Below are positions 1 through 7,891 of a stretch of DNA of 64,000 nt, piece after piece. The translations under genes and the position numbers were made by a program. The first letter of the stretch is position 1, and each line of letters opens with the position of its first letter. The DNA is from Halomonas beimenensis (GTDB taxonomy: Bacteria > Pseudomonadota > Gammaproteobacteria > Pseudomonadales > Halomonadaceae). The notes under the pieces are model-generated. The model ran no database searches and was not told the DNA's origin. It saw only the letters and a program-made list of their open reading frames with translations. The DNA lies in NCBI RefSeq assembly GCF_002549795.1, contig NZ_CP021435.1, positions 1,550,001 through 1,614,000 on the forward strand, written 5' to 3'.

Positions 1-59
1 GCTATCGCTACCGGGCGCCACCGCCGGACCCGGTCGCCGATTTCTCCTCCGGGCGCTGA
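1..59 (+). CDS. possible C-terminal end of an upstream gene (partial)
   Basis: In frame 3 the first bases read 18 sense codons ending PVADFSSGR and then TGA at 57-59. This could be the tail of a gene that starts before the window. Nothing in so short a stretch identifies a family, and the open frame could be chance in GC-rich DNA. Confidence 0.25.
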   Translation, partial: YRYRAPPPDPVADFSSGR

Positions 60-155
60 TGGACGAGGATCCAGCGAGGCCGAGGCACGGTAGCCGCGTC
101 GTTCATACACGGAGGGATCGTCCCACGAACGCCGGTGACGCACAGGAGGCCTGTC

Positions 156-779
156 ATGCCGACACAGGATCAGATCCTCTCCGGCCTGGCGATGATCGCC
201 AACCGCTGGACCATGCTGGCGATCGCCTGGCATGGCTATTTCGCCTTGCTGCTGCTGGGGCTCTGGTTCCGTCGCTTTCCCGACCGTCGAGCGATGGCCT
301 TGTCTCTGACCTTGCCCCTGCTATCCGTCAGTGCCCTGGCCTGGTGGCAGGGAAACCCCTTCAATGGCGCGGTCTTCCTGGTCGGCGCCGGGGCCCTGGC
401 CGCCTGCGGCATGCGATCATCGGCCTCTTGCATCCGGTTGGGGCCGCCATGGGCCAGGTTCCTCGGCCTGGGGGTCGTGCTGTTTGGCTGGGTGTATCCG
501 CATTTCCTGGATACCGCTTCTCCTTTGGCTTACCTGTATGCCGCGCCGCTGGGACTGGTGCCATGCCCGACCCTGTCGGCCGTCATCGGGGTTACGCTGG
601 TCGCGAATGGACTCGATTCCCGGCCATGGGTGGGCCTGCTGGGAGGCATGGGGCTCTTCTATGGCCTGTTTGGCGCCGTGTACCTCGGCGTCGCCCTCGA
701 CTGGGTCCTGTTGGCCAGCGCGCTACTGTTGCTGGGGTCCCTTTTCGCAGCAGACTCCCCTCGCCATCGACATCGCTAG
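156..779 (+). CDS. unrecognised integral membrane protein
   Basis: A 207-residue protein made mostly of hydrophobic segments, roughly six or seven membrane spans, joined by short Arg-rich loops. I chose the ATG at 156 because AGGAGG lies at 144-149, six bases upstream. The in-frame ATG at 135 has no such site. The protein ends in a basic PRHRHR tail. I recognise no catalytic motif or family. Neighbouring genes (small lipoproteins downstream on the same strand) do not suggest a role, so it is best called a hypothetical inner-membrane protein. Confidence 0.6.
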   Translation: MPTQDQILSGLAMIANRWTMLAIAWHGYFALLLLGLWFRRFPDRRAMALSLTLPLLSVSALAWWQGNPFNGAVFLVGAGALAACGMRSSASCIRLGPPWARFLGLGVVLFGWVYPHFLDTASPLAYLYAAPLGLVPCPTLSAVIGVTLVANGLDSRPWVGLLGGMGLFYGLFGAVYLGVALDWVLLASALLLLGSLFAADSPRHRHR

Positions 780-1009
780 CCGTGAGCGGGTGTTCCGGAT
801 CATCGCCGCTCGTCGGTCCCTGACGGCCGATGGCGGGCGCGAGGTTTTCCACATCATGCCGCGCGATGGCACTACGAAGGCTTCAGTCGAGAGCCGAGGA
901 CGGAGACGCATGTTGCCGGAGACCGACAGGGATGTCGCCGACGCGCCACATGGGTAAGGGTCGGGCGCTCCGCTAGAATGGCGCCGTTCATCCTTGCCGT
1001 GGAGGCCCC

Positions 1010-1204
1010 ATGCCCTACCGTCCGTTGCTGCTCATGATCCTGCTGTGTGCCGCCGTCGTCCTGGCCGGCTGCAGCTATTCCCCGGCCCGGATCAGCCCCG
1101 AGCCGCTGATCGTGATCGACGACGACTACGATCGGGGGCACGGTCACCATCGCCACGGTCGCGGCTTCTGCCCCCCCGGGCAGGCGATGAAGGGCCGCTG
1201 CTGA
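1010..1204 (+). CDS. small lipoprotein, paralogue of the next gene
   Basis: A 64-residue protein with a hydrophobic signal sequence and a lipobox (LAGC, Cys21), so it should be lipidated and exported. The mature part is only 44 residues and starts CSYSPAR. It has a PLIVIDDDY segment, a short His/Arg patch and a C-terminal FCPPGQAMKGRC. The same three blocks occur in the gene that starts two bases after this stop, so the two are tandem paralogues. GGAGG lies a few bases before the ATG. Function is unknown. The paired Cys and His residues would permit metal binding, which is inference only. Confidence 0.65.
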   Translation: MPYRPLLLMILLCAAVVLAGCSYSPARISPEPLIVIDDDYDRGHGHHRHGRGFCPPGQAMKGRC

Positions 1205-1205
1205 G

Positions 1206-1535
1206 ATGACGGCCGTCCGGCGAGGGGCTCAATCCCCCCGCGTCCTCCGGGGCGCGGCCCTGGGCCTGATGCTGGGAGCTCTCCTGATGGCGGCCGGTTG
1301 CAGCTATACGCCGGCGCGGTTGCACACCGGTCCCCTGATCGAGATCGGCGACTATCCTCACCGGCATCACCGCCATCGTCATCACGACCACCACGACCGT
1401 TGGTGGCACCATAACGGCCACGAGGAGCGTCGCTGGGACCACCGCTCTCGTGATCGTCGCCGCCATCACCATCGCGACCGTCACCACCGGTCGCGGTTCT
1501 GTCCCCCCGGCCTGGCCCGGCAGGGCCGCTGTTGA
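1206..1535 (+). CDS. histidine-rich lipoprotein
   Basis: A 109-residue predicted lipoprotein with lipobox AAGC at Cys32. The mature protein begins CSYTPAR and has PLIEIGDY, then a 48-residue tract holding 17 His along with many Arg and Asp and three Trp, and it ends FCPPGLARQGRC. The ends match the preceding 64-residue lipoprotein, so the His-rich tract looks like an expansion between two conserved blocks. Such tracts usually bind Zn, Ni or Cu in periplasmic proteins, but no metal transporter or metal regulator is adjacent. The gene is probably co-transcribed with the upstream paralogue. Confidence 0.6.
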   Translation: MTAVRRGAQSPRVLRGAALGLMLGALLMAAGCSYTPARLHTGPLIEIGDYPHRHHRHRHHDHHDRWWHHNGHEERRWDHRSRDRRRHHHRDRHHRSRFCPPGLARQGRC

Positions 1536-1615
1536 GCGGAGGAGGGCCGGTTTGCGTTCTTCCCCGTCTCGGCCCATGGTATCAAGCGTCTTCGACGATA
1601 ACGCGGCAGGATGCC

Positions 1616-2389
1616 ATGACCTTCCTCGACCTGCGGGCCACCACTCTCGAGCATGAGCACGTGGCCCATGTGCATGATCATCACCAGTTGATCCTGGCCA
1701 CGAGCGGGGCCACCGAACTGTCCATCGAGGGCAGCGGCGAGCGCGTCACCGGCAGCCGGGGTTGCCTGATTCCTTCCTCGCGCCATCATGAGTACCGCGG
1801 CGACGGCCGCAACCGCACCTTCGTGCTGGATATCCCCGCCGAGACCCTGCCCACCCTGCGCGACGGCGGCAGGATCGAGCGGCTGTTCGATCGACCGCGC
1901 TTCTTCGGCGTGCCGCCGCGGCTCAATCGCCTGGCCGACAGCCTGATGCAGCAGCTCGAGCTGTGTCCGGAGCTGCACAGCGAGATCGCGGCCCTGCTGC
2001 TGCGGGCCCTGTACCTGCACCTGGAGTCCCAGCCGCTGGGGGAGGAGGCGACCCTGCAGGCGGACCCGGATGGGCGCCTCGACCTGGCGCGTCTGGATGC
2101 CTGGATCGACCGGCACCTGGCCGATGAGATCCGCGTCGAGCGCCTGGCGGCGTTGTGCGCGCTGAGCGCCGGCCACTTCCATGCTCGCTTCCGTGAGCGC
2201 ACCGGCCTGACGCCCCTGGCCTACGTTCAGCAGCGCCGTCTCGAGCATGCCCGGACCCTCGTCCATCACAGCGATCTGAGTCTGGGCCATATCGCCTCGC
2301 TGGTCGGCTTCCGCGATCAGGGCAGCTTCTCCCGTGCCTACCGGCGCCGGTTCGAGGTCGCCCCCTCCCGGGAGCGGCGTCGAGGCTGA
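1616..2389 (+). CDS. AraC-family transcriptional regulator
   Basis: A 257-residue protein with an N-terminal cupin-like sensing region (residues about 5-90, His-rich HEHVAHVHDHHQ) and a C-terminal AraC-type double helix-turn-helix (about 160-255, with LAYVQQRRLEHAR and VGFRDQGSFSRAYRRRF). The frame stays open back to 1532, but the ATG at 1616 gives the normal family length and starts directly with the cupin. It lies 136 bases before a TRAP/deacetylase operon on the same strand, so it is the likely local regulator. The inducer is unknown. Confidence 0.8.
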   Translation: MTFLDLRATTLEHEHVAHVHDHHQLILATSGATELSIEGSGERVTGSRGCLIPSSRHHEYRGDGRNRTFVLDIPAETLPTLRDGGRIERLFDRPRFFGVPPRLNRLADSLMQQLELCPELHSEIAALLLRALYLHLESQPLGEEATLQADPDGRLDLARLDAWIDRHLADEIRVERLAALCALSAGHFHARFRERTGLTPLAYVQQRRLEHARTLVHHSDLSLGHIASLVGFRDQGSFSRAYRRRFEVAPSRERRRG

Positions 2390-2525
2390 CGATTCAGGAG
2401 TCCGGGGCAAGTGTGCCGCAGTCCCGGGCAAGCAATGTCGGGAGGCGCGACCTAACTTGATGGTCAGTCACTGGCGCCGGGCCTGCGGTCCGGCCGGTCG
2501 AGAACAACCACAAGAGGTCAATGCG

Positions 2526-3602
2526 ATGACAACCCAGACGTTCCCCCGCCTGGCGGCACTCGCCGCGCTGCCCCTGGCCATCGCCAGCACCCAGGTGCAG
2601 GCCCAGTCCTACGAGATGGCCATCGCCACCCTGATCCCAGAGAACCTCACCAACAACAGCATCTATCCCGCCCTGGTGCACTTCAAGGACCAGGTGGAGT
2701 CGCGGACGGACGGCGACCTGGCGGTGACCATCTTCGGTGGCGGCCAGATGGGCTCGGAGGTGGAGACCGGCTCCCAGGTGCAGGCCGGCGGACGGGCGCT
2801 GCAGTCGAGCATCCTGACCTCCGGTGCCATGTCGTCCTTCTACCCGGACTACCAGGTGGTCACCGCGCCCTTCCTGTTCGACAACTGGCGCCAGGCCTGG
2901 GCCTTCTTCGACGGCGAATGGTTCGCCGACTTCATGTCCGGCACCGTCGAGGCCGCCGACATGCGCTACCTGGGGACCTTCGACGACGGCGGCGGCTTCG
3001 TGGCCTTCACCAACAACGAGCGGCTGATCAAGACCGTCGAGGACCTCGAGGGCCTCAACATCCGTACCGAGGAGAACCCGGCCCACGTGGCGACCATGAA
3101 GGCGCTGGGCGCCTCGGCCACCCCGCTGCCCTGGGGCGAGTTGATCACCGCCCTGGAAACCGGCCTGGCCGACGGCCAGTTCAACGCCCCGGTGATCAAT
3201 ACCACCTACGGGCTGGATGAGGTCACCGACTACACCACCCTGACCGGGCACGTGTACAACAGCGCCTCCTGGGTGGTCAGCGAGAGCTGGTTCCAGGAAC
3301 TGCCCGAGGACTACCAGCGCATCGTGGTCGACGCCGCTCGCGAGTCGGTGGCGCTGAGCCACGGGGCGTCGGCGATGCTCGCCACGGCCAGCTGGCAGCA
3401 GTCCTGCGAGCTGTTCGAGGAGTGCTACATCATGCCCACCGAGGAACGCCAGCGCATGGCGGAGATCGCCCGGCCGGCCTGGAAGAGCTGGATCGTCGAG
3501 GACTTCGGCGCCGACCCCCAGCTGGTCGAGGACCTGCTCGCCGAGGTCCAGTCGCTGCGCGAATCGCTGCCCGACGAGGCCTATCAACGCTACGGCCGGT
3601 AA
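2526..3602 (+). CDS. TRAP transporter solute-binding protein, DctP family
   Basis: A 358-residue periplasmic binding protein. A signal peptide with likely cleavage after VQA (near residue 26) is followed by a DctP fold, seen in segments such as IFGGGQMGSEVETGSQVQ, FYPDYQVVTAPFLF and the NIRTEENP region. This last lies where the ligand-clamping Arg of TRAP binding proteins is found. It should capture a substrate for the two membrane subunits that follow. The ATG at 2526 is preferred over the upstream in-frame start because it begins the signal peptide and follows an AAGAGG site. The substrate cannot be read from sequence. The downstream deacetylases suggest an acylated amine or amino acid. Confidence 0.85.
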   Translation: MTTQTFPRLAALAALPLAIASTQVQAQSYEMAIATLIPENLTNNSIYPALVHFKDQVESRTDGDLAVTIFGGGQMGSEVETGSQVQAGGRALQSSILTSGAMSSFYPDYQVVTAPFLFDNWRQAWAFFDGEWFADFMSGTVEAADMRYLGTFDDGGGFVAFTNNERLIKTVEDLEGLNIRTEENPAHVATMKALGASATPLPWGELITALETGLADGQFNAPVINTTYGLDEVTDYTTLTGHVYNSASWVVSESWFQELPEDYQRIVVDAARESVALSHGASAMLATASWQQSCELFEECYIMPTEERQRMAEIARPAWKSWIVEDFGADPQLVEDLLAEVQSLRESLPDEAYQRYGR

Positions 3603-3623
3603 GCCGAGGCGCCTTGCCCGATC

Positions 3624-3652
3624 GACGGAACCGCCCTTGGGGTGGTTCCGTC
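3624..3652 (+). other. intercistronic hairpin between dctP and dctQ
   Basis: GACGGAACCGCC pairs with GGTGGTTCCGTC across a short loop, giving a 12-bp stem with one wobble pair. It lies between the binding-protein stop and the small-subunit start. There is no T-run, so it is more likely an mRNA-stabilising or partial-attenuation element. That would give more binding protein than membrane subunits, a pattern common in binding-protein-dependent transporter operons. Confidence 0.5.
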
Positions 3653-3686
3653 CCCTTGGCTCGATTCCTTCCGTCGGAGCGCCCCC

Positions 3687-4232
3687 ATGAGCCTACTTTC
3701 CACGGCCCGCCGGCTCAGTGATGTCGTCAATCAGGTGGCCATCGTGGCCTGCGTGGCCTGCATCCTCGGCATGCTCGCCATCTCCTTCACGGGCTTCCTC
3801 TATACCCTGTTCACCGGCGATGCCCTGAGCTGGACCTATTCCCTGGCGCGCCTCTTCCTGCCCTGGATCGGGTTGCTGTCCTCCACCATCGCCCTGCATT
3901 CCGGCGAGCATGTGGCCATGACGCTGCTGATGCGCGTTTTGCCCGATGCCCTGGTCAAGCTGTGCGCCGGGCTGACCCTGGGGGTGATCGGGGTCTTCGC
4001 CCTGCTGGTGATCTGGTACGGCTGGGACTTCTTCCAGAACGCCACCCAGGTCTACATGGTGTCCGACAACATCCAGATCTCGCGCAAGTGGACGGCCGCC
4101 GCCGTGCCGCTGTCCGGGGTCATCTTCCTGCTGCACCTGGTTCAGGGCTTCAGCCTGCTGGAGCACTTCGTCGACGAGTCGGCGATGATCGAGGAAGTGC
4201 TCCACGCCCATGAGGAGGAGTCCCGCTCATGA
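3687..4232 (+). CDS. TRAP transporter small permease, DctQ family
   Basis: A 181-residue membrane protein with four predicted helices (about 12-35, 48-68, 88-112, 132-152), the normal size and topology of DctQ subunits. It partners the large permease whose start codon overlaps its stop (ATGA), which implies translational coupling. The ATG at 3687 with a nearby GGAG is preferred over the upstream in-frame start at 3642. The acidic C-terminus (HAHEEESRS) is cytoplasmic in the family. Confidence 0.85.
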   Translation: MSLLSTARRLSDVVNQVAIVACVACILGMLAISFTGFLYTLFTGDALSWTYSLARLFLPWIGLLSSTIALHSGEHVAMTLLMRVLPDALVKLCAGLTLGVIGVFALLVIWYGWDFFQNATQVYMVSDNIQISRKWTAAAVPLSGVIFLLHLVQGFSLLEHFVDESAMIEEVLHAHEEESRS

Positions 4233-5506
4233 CCCCTGCCATCATCGCCTTCATCGTCGTCCTGCTGATCGGCGCCCCGGTGGCCGTGGTCATGGCCATC
4301 TCCGGCGTCGCCGGCGTCTACTCGCTGGGGGGAGAGCGCCTGGTCGGCATCATCGCCGACCGCATGTTCTCCGGCGTATCCGGCTACATGCTGATCGCCG
4401 TGCCGTACTTCATCTTCACCGCCGAGCTGATGAACCAGGGCGGGCTGACCCAGAAGCTGATCGCCTTCAACAACGCCCTGTTCGGGCGTATTCGCGGGGC
4501 CCTGTCCCACGTCAACGTCACGGTATCGCTGTTCTTCGCCGGCCTGACCGGTGCGGCCATCACCGACACCGTGGCGATCGGCAAGATCATGATCCCGGAG
4601 ATGAAGAAACAGGGCTACGATGCCGAGTATGCGGCGGCCATCACCGCCTGCTCCTCGATCATCGGGCCGATCATCCCGCCGAGCGTGGTCATGGTGGTCT
4701 ACGCCACCCTGCTGCGGGATATCTCGGTGATCGACCTCTTCGCCGGCGGGATCATCCCCGGGGTGCTGATGACCCTGGCGCTGCTGATCACCAGTATCGT
4801 CCTGGCCTGGTGGCGCGGCTATCCCAAGCAGGCAGGCACGCCGATCCGGGTGGCGATCCTCGCCTTCCTGTCCGCGCTGCCCGCCATGCTGGTGCCCCTG
4901 ATCATCCTCGGCGGCATCCTGTCCGGGATGACCACCATCACCGAGGCCTCGGGGTTCGCGGCGGTCTACGCCATCTTCATCGGCATGGTGTTCTACCGGA
5001 ATCTCACGCCCCACAAGATCTGGCTGGCCCTGGTCACCACGGTGAAGTTCTCCGGGGTGGTGTTCTTCCTCCTGGCCACCTCGGCGGTGCTGGGCTGGTT
5101 CGTGACCCGCTCGGGGATCGCCCGGGACGCCGCCGAGCTGATCACTACCATCAGCGACGTGCCCTTCATCCAGATCATGCTGGTGTGCCTGCTGCTGATC
5201 GTGCTGGGCACCGTGATGGACGTGCTCCCCGCCCTGGTGGTCATCGGCCCGGTGGTGGTGCCGGCCATGGTGTCGCTGGGCTTCGACCCCCTGCACTTCG
5301 CCATCGTGATGATCGTGACCCTGAACATCGCCAACGTGACCCCTCCGGTGGGCATGACGCTGATGACGGCGGCCCGCATCGCGGAGGTGCCCTACGAGCG
5401 GGCCATCGTCTCCTCGTTGCCGTTCTATGGCGCCTTCATCGCCGTGGTGGTGATGCTGGCGCTCTTCCCGTCACTGTCCACCTGGATCCCCTCGCTGCTC
5501 GATTGA
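4229..5506 (+). CDS. TRAP transporter large permease, DctM family
   Basis: A 425-residue, highly hydrophobic protein with about 12 membrane segments. It has DctM hallmarks such as the GLTGAAITDTVAIGKIMIPEM region and SSIIGPIIPPS, followed by NVTPPVGMTLM near the C-terminus. It forms the sodium-driven transport channel with the small subunit, and its start overlaps that subunit's stop. It belongs to the IT superfamily of secondary transporters. An amidohydrolase gene starts 22 bases downstream, so transport and catabolism are in one transcription unit. Confidence 0.88.
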   Translation: MTPAIIAFIVVLLIGAPVAVVMAISGVAGVYSLGGERLVGIIADRMFSGVSGYMLIAVPYFIFTAELMNQGGLTQKLIAFNNALFGRIRGALSHVNVTVSLFFAGLTGAAITDTVAIGKIMIPEMKKQGYDAEYAAAITACSSIIGPIIPPSVVMVVYATLLRDISVIDLFAGGIIPGVLMTLALLITSIVLAWWRGYPKQAGTPIRVAILAFLSALPAMLVPLIILGGILSGMTTITEASGFAAVYAIFIGMVFYRNLTPHKIWLALVTTVKFSGVVFFLLATSAVLGWFVTRSGIARDAAELITTISDVPFIQIMLVCLLLIVLGTVMDVLPALVVIGPVVVPAMVSLGFDPLHFAIVMIVTLNIANVTPPVGMTLMTAARIAEVPYERAIVSSLPFYGAFIAVVVMLALFPSLSTWIPSLLD

Positions 5507-5528
5507 GGCGCATCGCAAGGAAAGGCCC

Positions 5529-6563
5529 ATGAAGCTGTTCTACCATCCCGATCAGGAACGTCACGCGCCGGAGACCTTCCTGCTCCGCGGGAGGCCCGCG
5601 CCCTCGCCGGAAGGGCCGGTGCGGGCCGAGCTGCTGACCCGGGGGCTTGCCGAGGTAGGGCTGGCGCTCACGCCCCCCGGCGACAGCGACGGCGAACGCC
5701 TGCGCGAGCGACTGGCAAGGATCCACACCCCTCGCTACCTGACGTTCCTGGAGACCATCCATGCCCGCTGGCGGGCGATGCCGGATGCCGCCGAGATCGT
5801 CGCGCCCAACGTCCACCCCTGTGGCGGCGGCCATCACTATCCGCGTCACCCGGTGGGGCAGGCCGGCTGGCACCTGCACGACATGGCCTGCCCGATTACC
5901 GCCGACAGCTTCGCCGGCATCCTGGCCAGCGCCGCCACCGCCCAGGCCGCCGCCGAGGCCGAGCGCGGCGGGGAACACGCCGCCTATGCCCTGTGTCGTC
6001 CGCCCGGCCATCATGCCGGGCCGGAGCGCGCCGGCGGCTTCTGCTTCCTCAACAACGCGGCGCTGGCCGCCACGGTGCTGCGCGAGGGCTTCCCCAAGGT
6101 GGCGATCCTCGACGTGGACCTGCATCACGGCAATGGCACCCAGGACATCTTCTACGCGGACGGCACGGTCTGGACCGGCTCGGTGCACGCCGATCCGGCG
6201 GACTTCTATCCGTTCTTCTGGGGCGGCGCCGACGAGACCGGCGAGGGCGCGGGGCAGGGCGCCAACGTCAACCTGCCGCTGCCGGTCGGCAGCGACGGGG
6301 CGGCCTTCCTGGCGGCCCTGGACACCCTGATCGAACGCCTCGATGCCTTCGCCCCCCAAGTGGTGGTGGTGGCTCTGGGCCTGGACGCCCACAAGGCCGA
6401 TCCGCTGGCCGGGCTGGGCCTCGAGACCGACGACTTCGCCGCCGTGGGTCGACGCCTGGCGGCGCTGAACCGGCCCACGGTGCTGGTCCAGGAAGGGGGC
6501 TACCCCACCGAACACCTGAGTCACAACCTGGCCGCCTTCATGGGCGGCTTCCAAGGCGCCTGA
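5529..6563 (+). CDS. acetylpolyamine amidohydrolase-like deacetylase (HDAC superfamily)
   Basis: A 344-residue zinc amidohydrolase of the arginase/deacetylase fold. It has the tandem catalytic His in RPPGHHA (161-162), zinc ligands Asp197 and His199 in DVDLHHGNGT and Asp286 in LGLDAHKADP, and the EGGYP segment carrying the transition-state Tyr. The length and the N-terminus MKLFYHPDQ fit bacterial acetylpolyamine amidohydrolases, which remove acetyl groups from acetylated putrescine or longer polyamines. That is family knowledge; the actual substrate here is inferred. It follows the TRAP genes and precedes a RidA gene on the same strand. Confidence 0.82.
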   Translation: MKLFYHPDQERHAPETFLLRGRPAPSPEGPVRAELLTRGLAEVGLALTPPGDSDGERLRERLARIHTPRYLTFLETIHARWRAMPDAAEIVAPNVHPCGGGHHYPRHPVGQAGWHLHDMACPITADSFAGILASAATAQAAAEAERGGEHAAYALCRPPGHHAGPERAGGFCFLNNAALAATVLREGFPKVAILDVDLHHGNGTQDIFYADGTVWTGSVHADPADFYPFFWGGADETGEGAGQGANVNLPLPVGSDGAAFLAALDTLIERLDAFAPQVVVVALGLDAHKADPLAGLGLETDDFAAVGRRLAALNRPTVLVQEGGYPTEHLSHNLAAFMGGFQGA

Positions 6564-6591
6564 GGGCGCCCCGACGAGAGAGAGACCCGCC

Positions 6592-6948
6592 ATGAGCCTG
6601 ACCCATCACGACAGCAACACCCGCATGAGCCAGATCGTCGTCCACGACCGTACCGTCTACCTGGCCGGCCAGGTGCCCACCGACGCCGGCGCCGACATGC
6701 GTGGCCAGACCGAACAGGTCCTGGGACGCATCGACGAGCTGCTGGCCCAGGCCGGCACCTCCAAGGAGCACCTGGTCCAGGCCCAGATCTGGGTGACCAG
6801 CATGGCGGAGTTCGCCGAGATGAACGCCGCCTGGGACGCCTGGGTGGTGCCGGGCCGTCCGCCGGTGCGCGCCGCCGTCGAGGCCAAGCTGGCCAAGCCC
6901 GAGTGGAAGGTCGAGATCATGGTCGTGGCCGCGCTGCCGGAGGCCTGA
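6592..6948 (+). CDS. RidA/YjgF-family enamine/imine deaminase
   Basis: A 118-residue RidA-fold protein with the family landmarks VYLAGQVPTD near the N-terminus and the GRPPVRAAVEAKL segment. The latter contains the conserved Arg that binds the carboxylate of 2-imino acids. RidA proteins hydrolyse reactive enamines and imines released by PLP enzymes or amino-acid oxidases. A GAGAGAGA-type purine run precedes the ATG. Its place between a deacetylase and an ornithine-cyclodeaminase-like gene suggests the pathway makes an imine intermediate. Confidence 0.85.
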   Translation: MSLTHHDSNTRMSQIVVHDRTVYLAGQVPTDAGADMRGQTEQVLGRIDELLAQAGTSKEHLVQAQIWVTSMAEFAEMNAAWDAWVVPGRPPVRAAVEAKLAKPEWKVEIMVVAALPEA

Positions 6949-6949
6949 G

Positions 6950-7891
6950 ATGCGCATCATCGACGCCGACCAGGTGGCGGCGGCGCTGGCCTGGCCGGCG
7001 CTGGTGGAGCGACTCGCCGACACCTTCCGCGCGGGCGTGGAGTCGCCGCCCCGCCATCACCATGCCATGCACCGGCCCGATGGCGAGGCCACCCTGCTGC
7101 TGATGCCGGCCTGGGAGCGGGAGGGCTACATCGGGGTGAAGATGGTCAATGTCTTTCCCCAGAACGCCGATCACGGCCTTCCTGCCATCTCCGGGGTCTA
7201 CCTGCTCAGCGAAGGGGACCACGGTCGGCCGCTGGCCTGCCTGGACGGCAGCGAACTGACGCGACGGCGCACCGCCGCGGCCTCGGCCCTGGCGGCCCGG
7301 GAGCTGGCTCGGGACGACGCCGAGACCCTGCTGGTGGTGGGCACCGGCAAGCTGGCGCCCATGGTGATCGAGGCCCACGCCGCGGTGCGCCCGATTCGTC
7401 GCGTGCGCATCTGGGGCCGGCATCCCGAGAAGGCCGAGCGCCTGGCCGCCGACTATGCCGATCGCTTCGAGACCGCGGCGGTGACCGACCTCGAGGCGGC
7501 CACGCGCGAGGCCGACCTGATCAGTTGCGTGACGCTGTCCACGACGCCGCTGATCCGGGGGGACTGGCTGTCGCCGGGCACCCACCTGGACCTGATCGGG
7601 GCCTTCCGGCCGTCCATGCGCGAGACCGACGCCCGGTGCCTGGGGCGCGGCGAGGTGTTCGTCGATACCTATGCCGGGGCCCGCGGGGAGGCTGGCGACA
7701 TCCTCCAGGCCATCGACGAGGGGGCCTTCGCCTTCGACGACATCCGCGCCGAGCTGGCCGAGCTGCTGGATGGCCGAAAGGCCGGTCGCAGCGACCCCCG
7801 GGCTATCACCGTCTTCAAGTCGGTGGGGGCCTCGCTGGAGGACCTGGCGGCGGCGATCGAGGTCTGGGAGTGCCAGGAGGCGAGCTCATGA
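6950..7891 (+). CDS. ornithine cyclodeaminase / mu-crystallin family NAD(P)-dependent enzyme
   Basis: A 313-residue protein with the OCD/mu-crystallin layout: an N-terminal substrate domain with YIGVKMVNVFPQNA and a TRRRTAAASALAA segment (about 103-115), then a Rossmann domain (VVGTGKLAPM near 129). Family members include ornithine cyclodeaminase, alanine dehydrogenase and cyclic-imine reductases, so the exact reaction is open. It starts one base after the RidA stop and its own stop overlaps the next start (ATGA). An imine-forming or imine-reducing step would fit the adjacent RidA. Confidence 0.78.
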   Translation: MRIIDADQVAAALAWPALVERLADTFRAGVESPPRHHHAMHRPDGEATLLLMPAWEREGYIGVKMVNVFPQNADHGLPAISGVYLLSEGDHGRPLACLDGSELTRRRTAAASALAARELARDDAETLLVVGTGKLAPMVIEAHAAVRPIRRVRIWGRHPEKAERLAADYADRFETAAVTDLEAATREADLISCVTLSTTPLIRGDWLSPGTHLDLIGAFRPSMRETDARCLGRGEVFVDTYAGARGEAGDILQAIDEGAFAFDDIRAELAELLDGRKAGRSDPRAITVFKSVGASLEDLAAAIEVWECQEASS

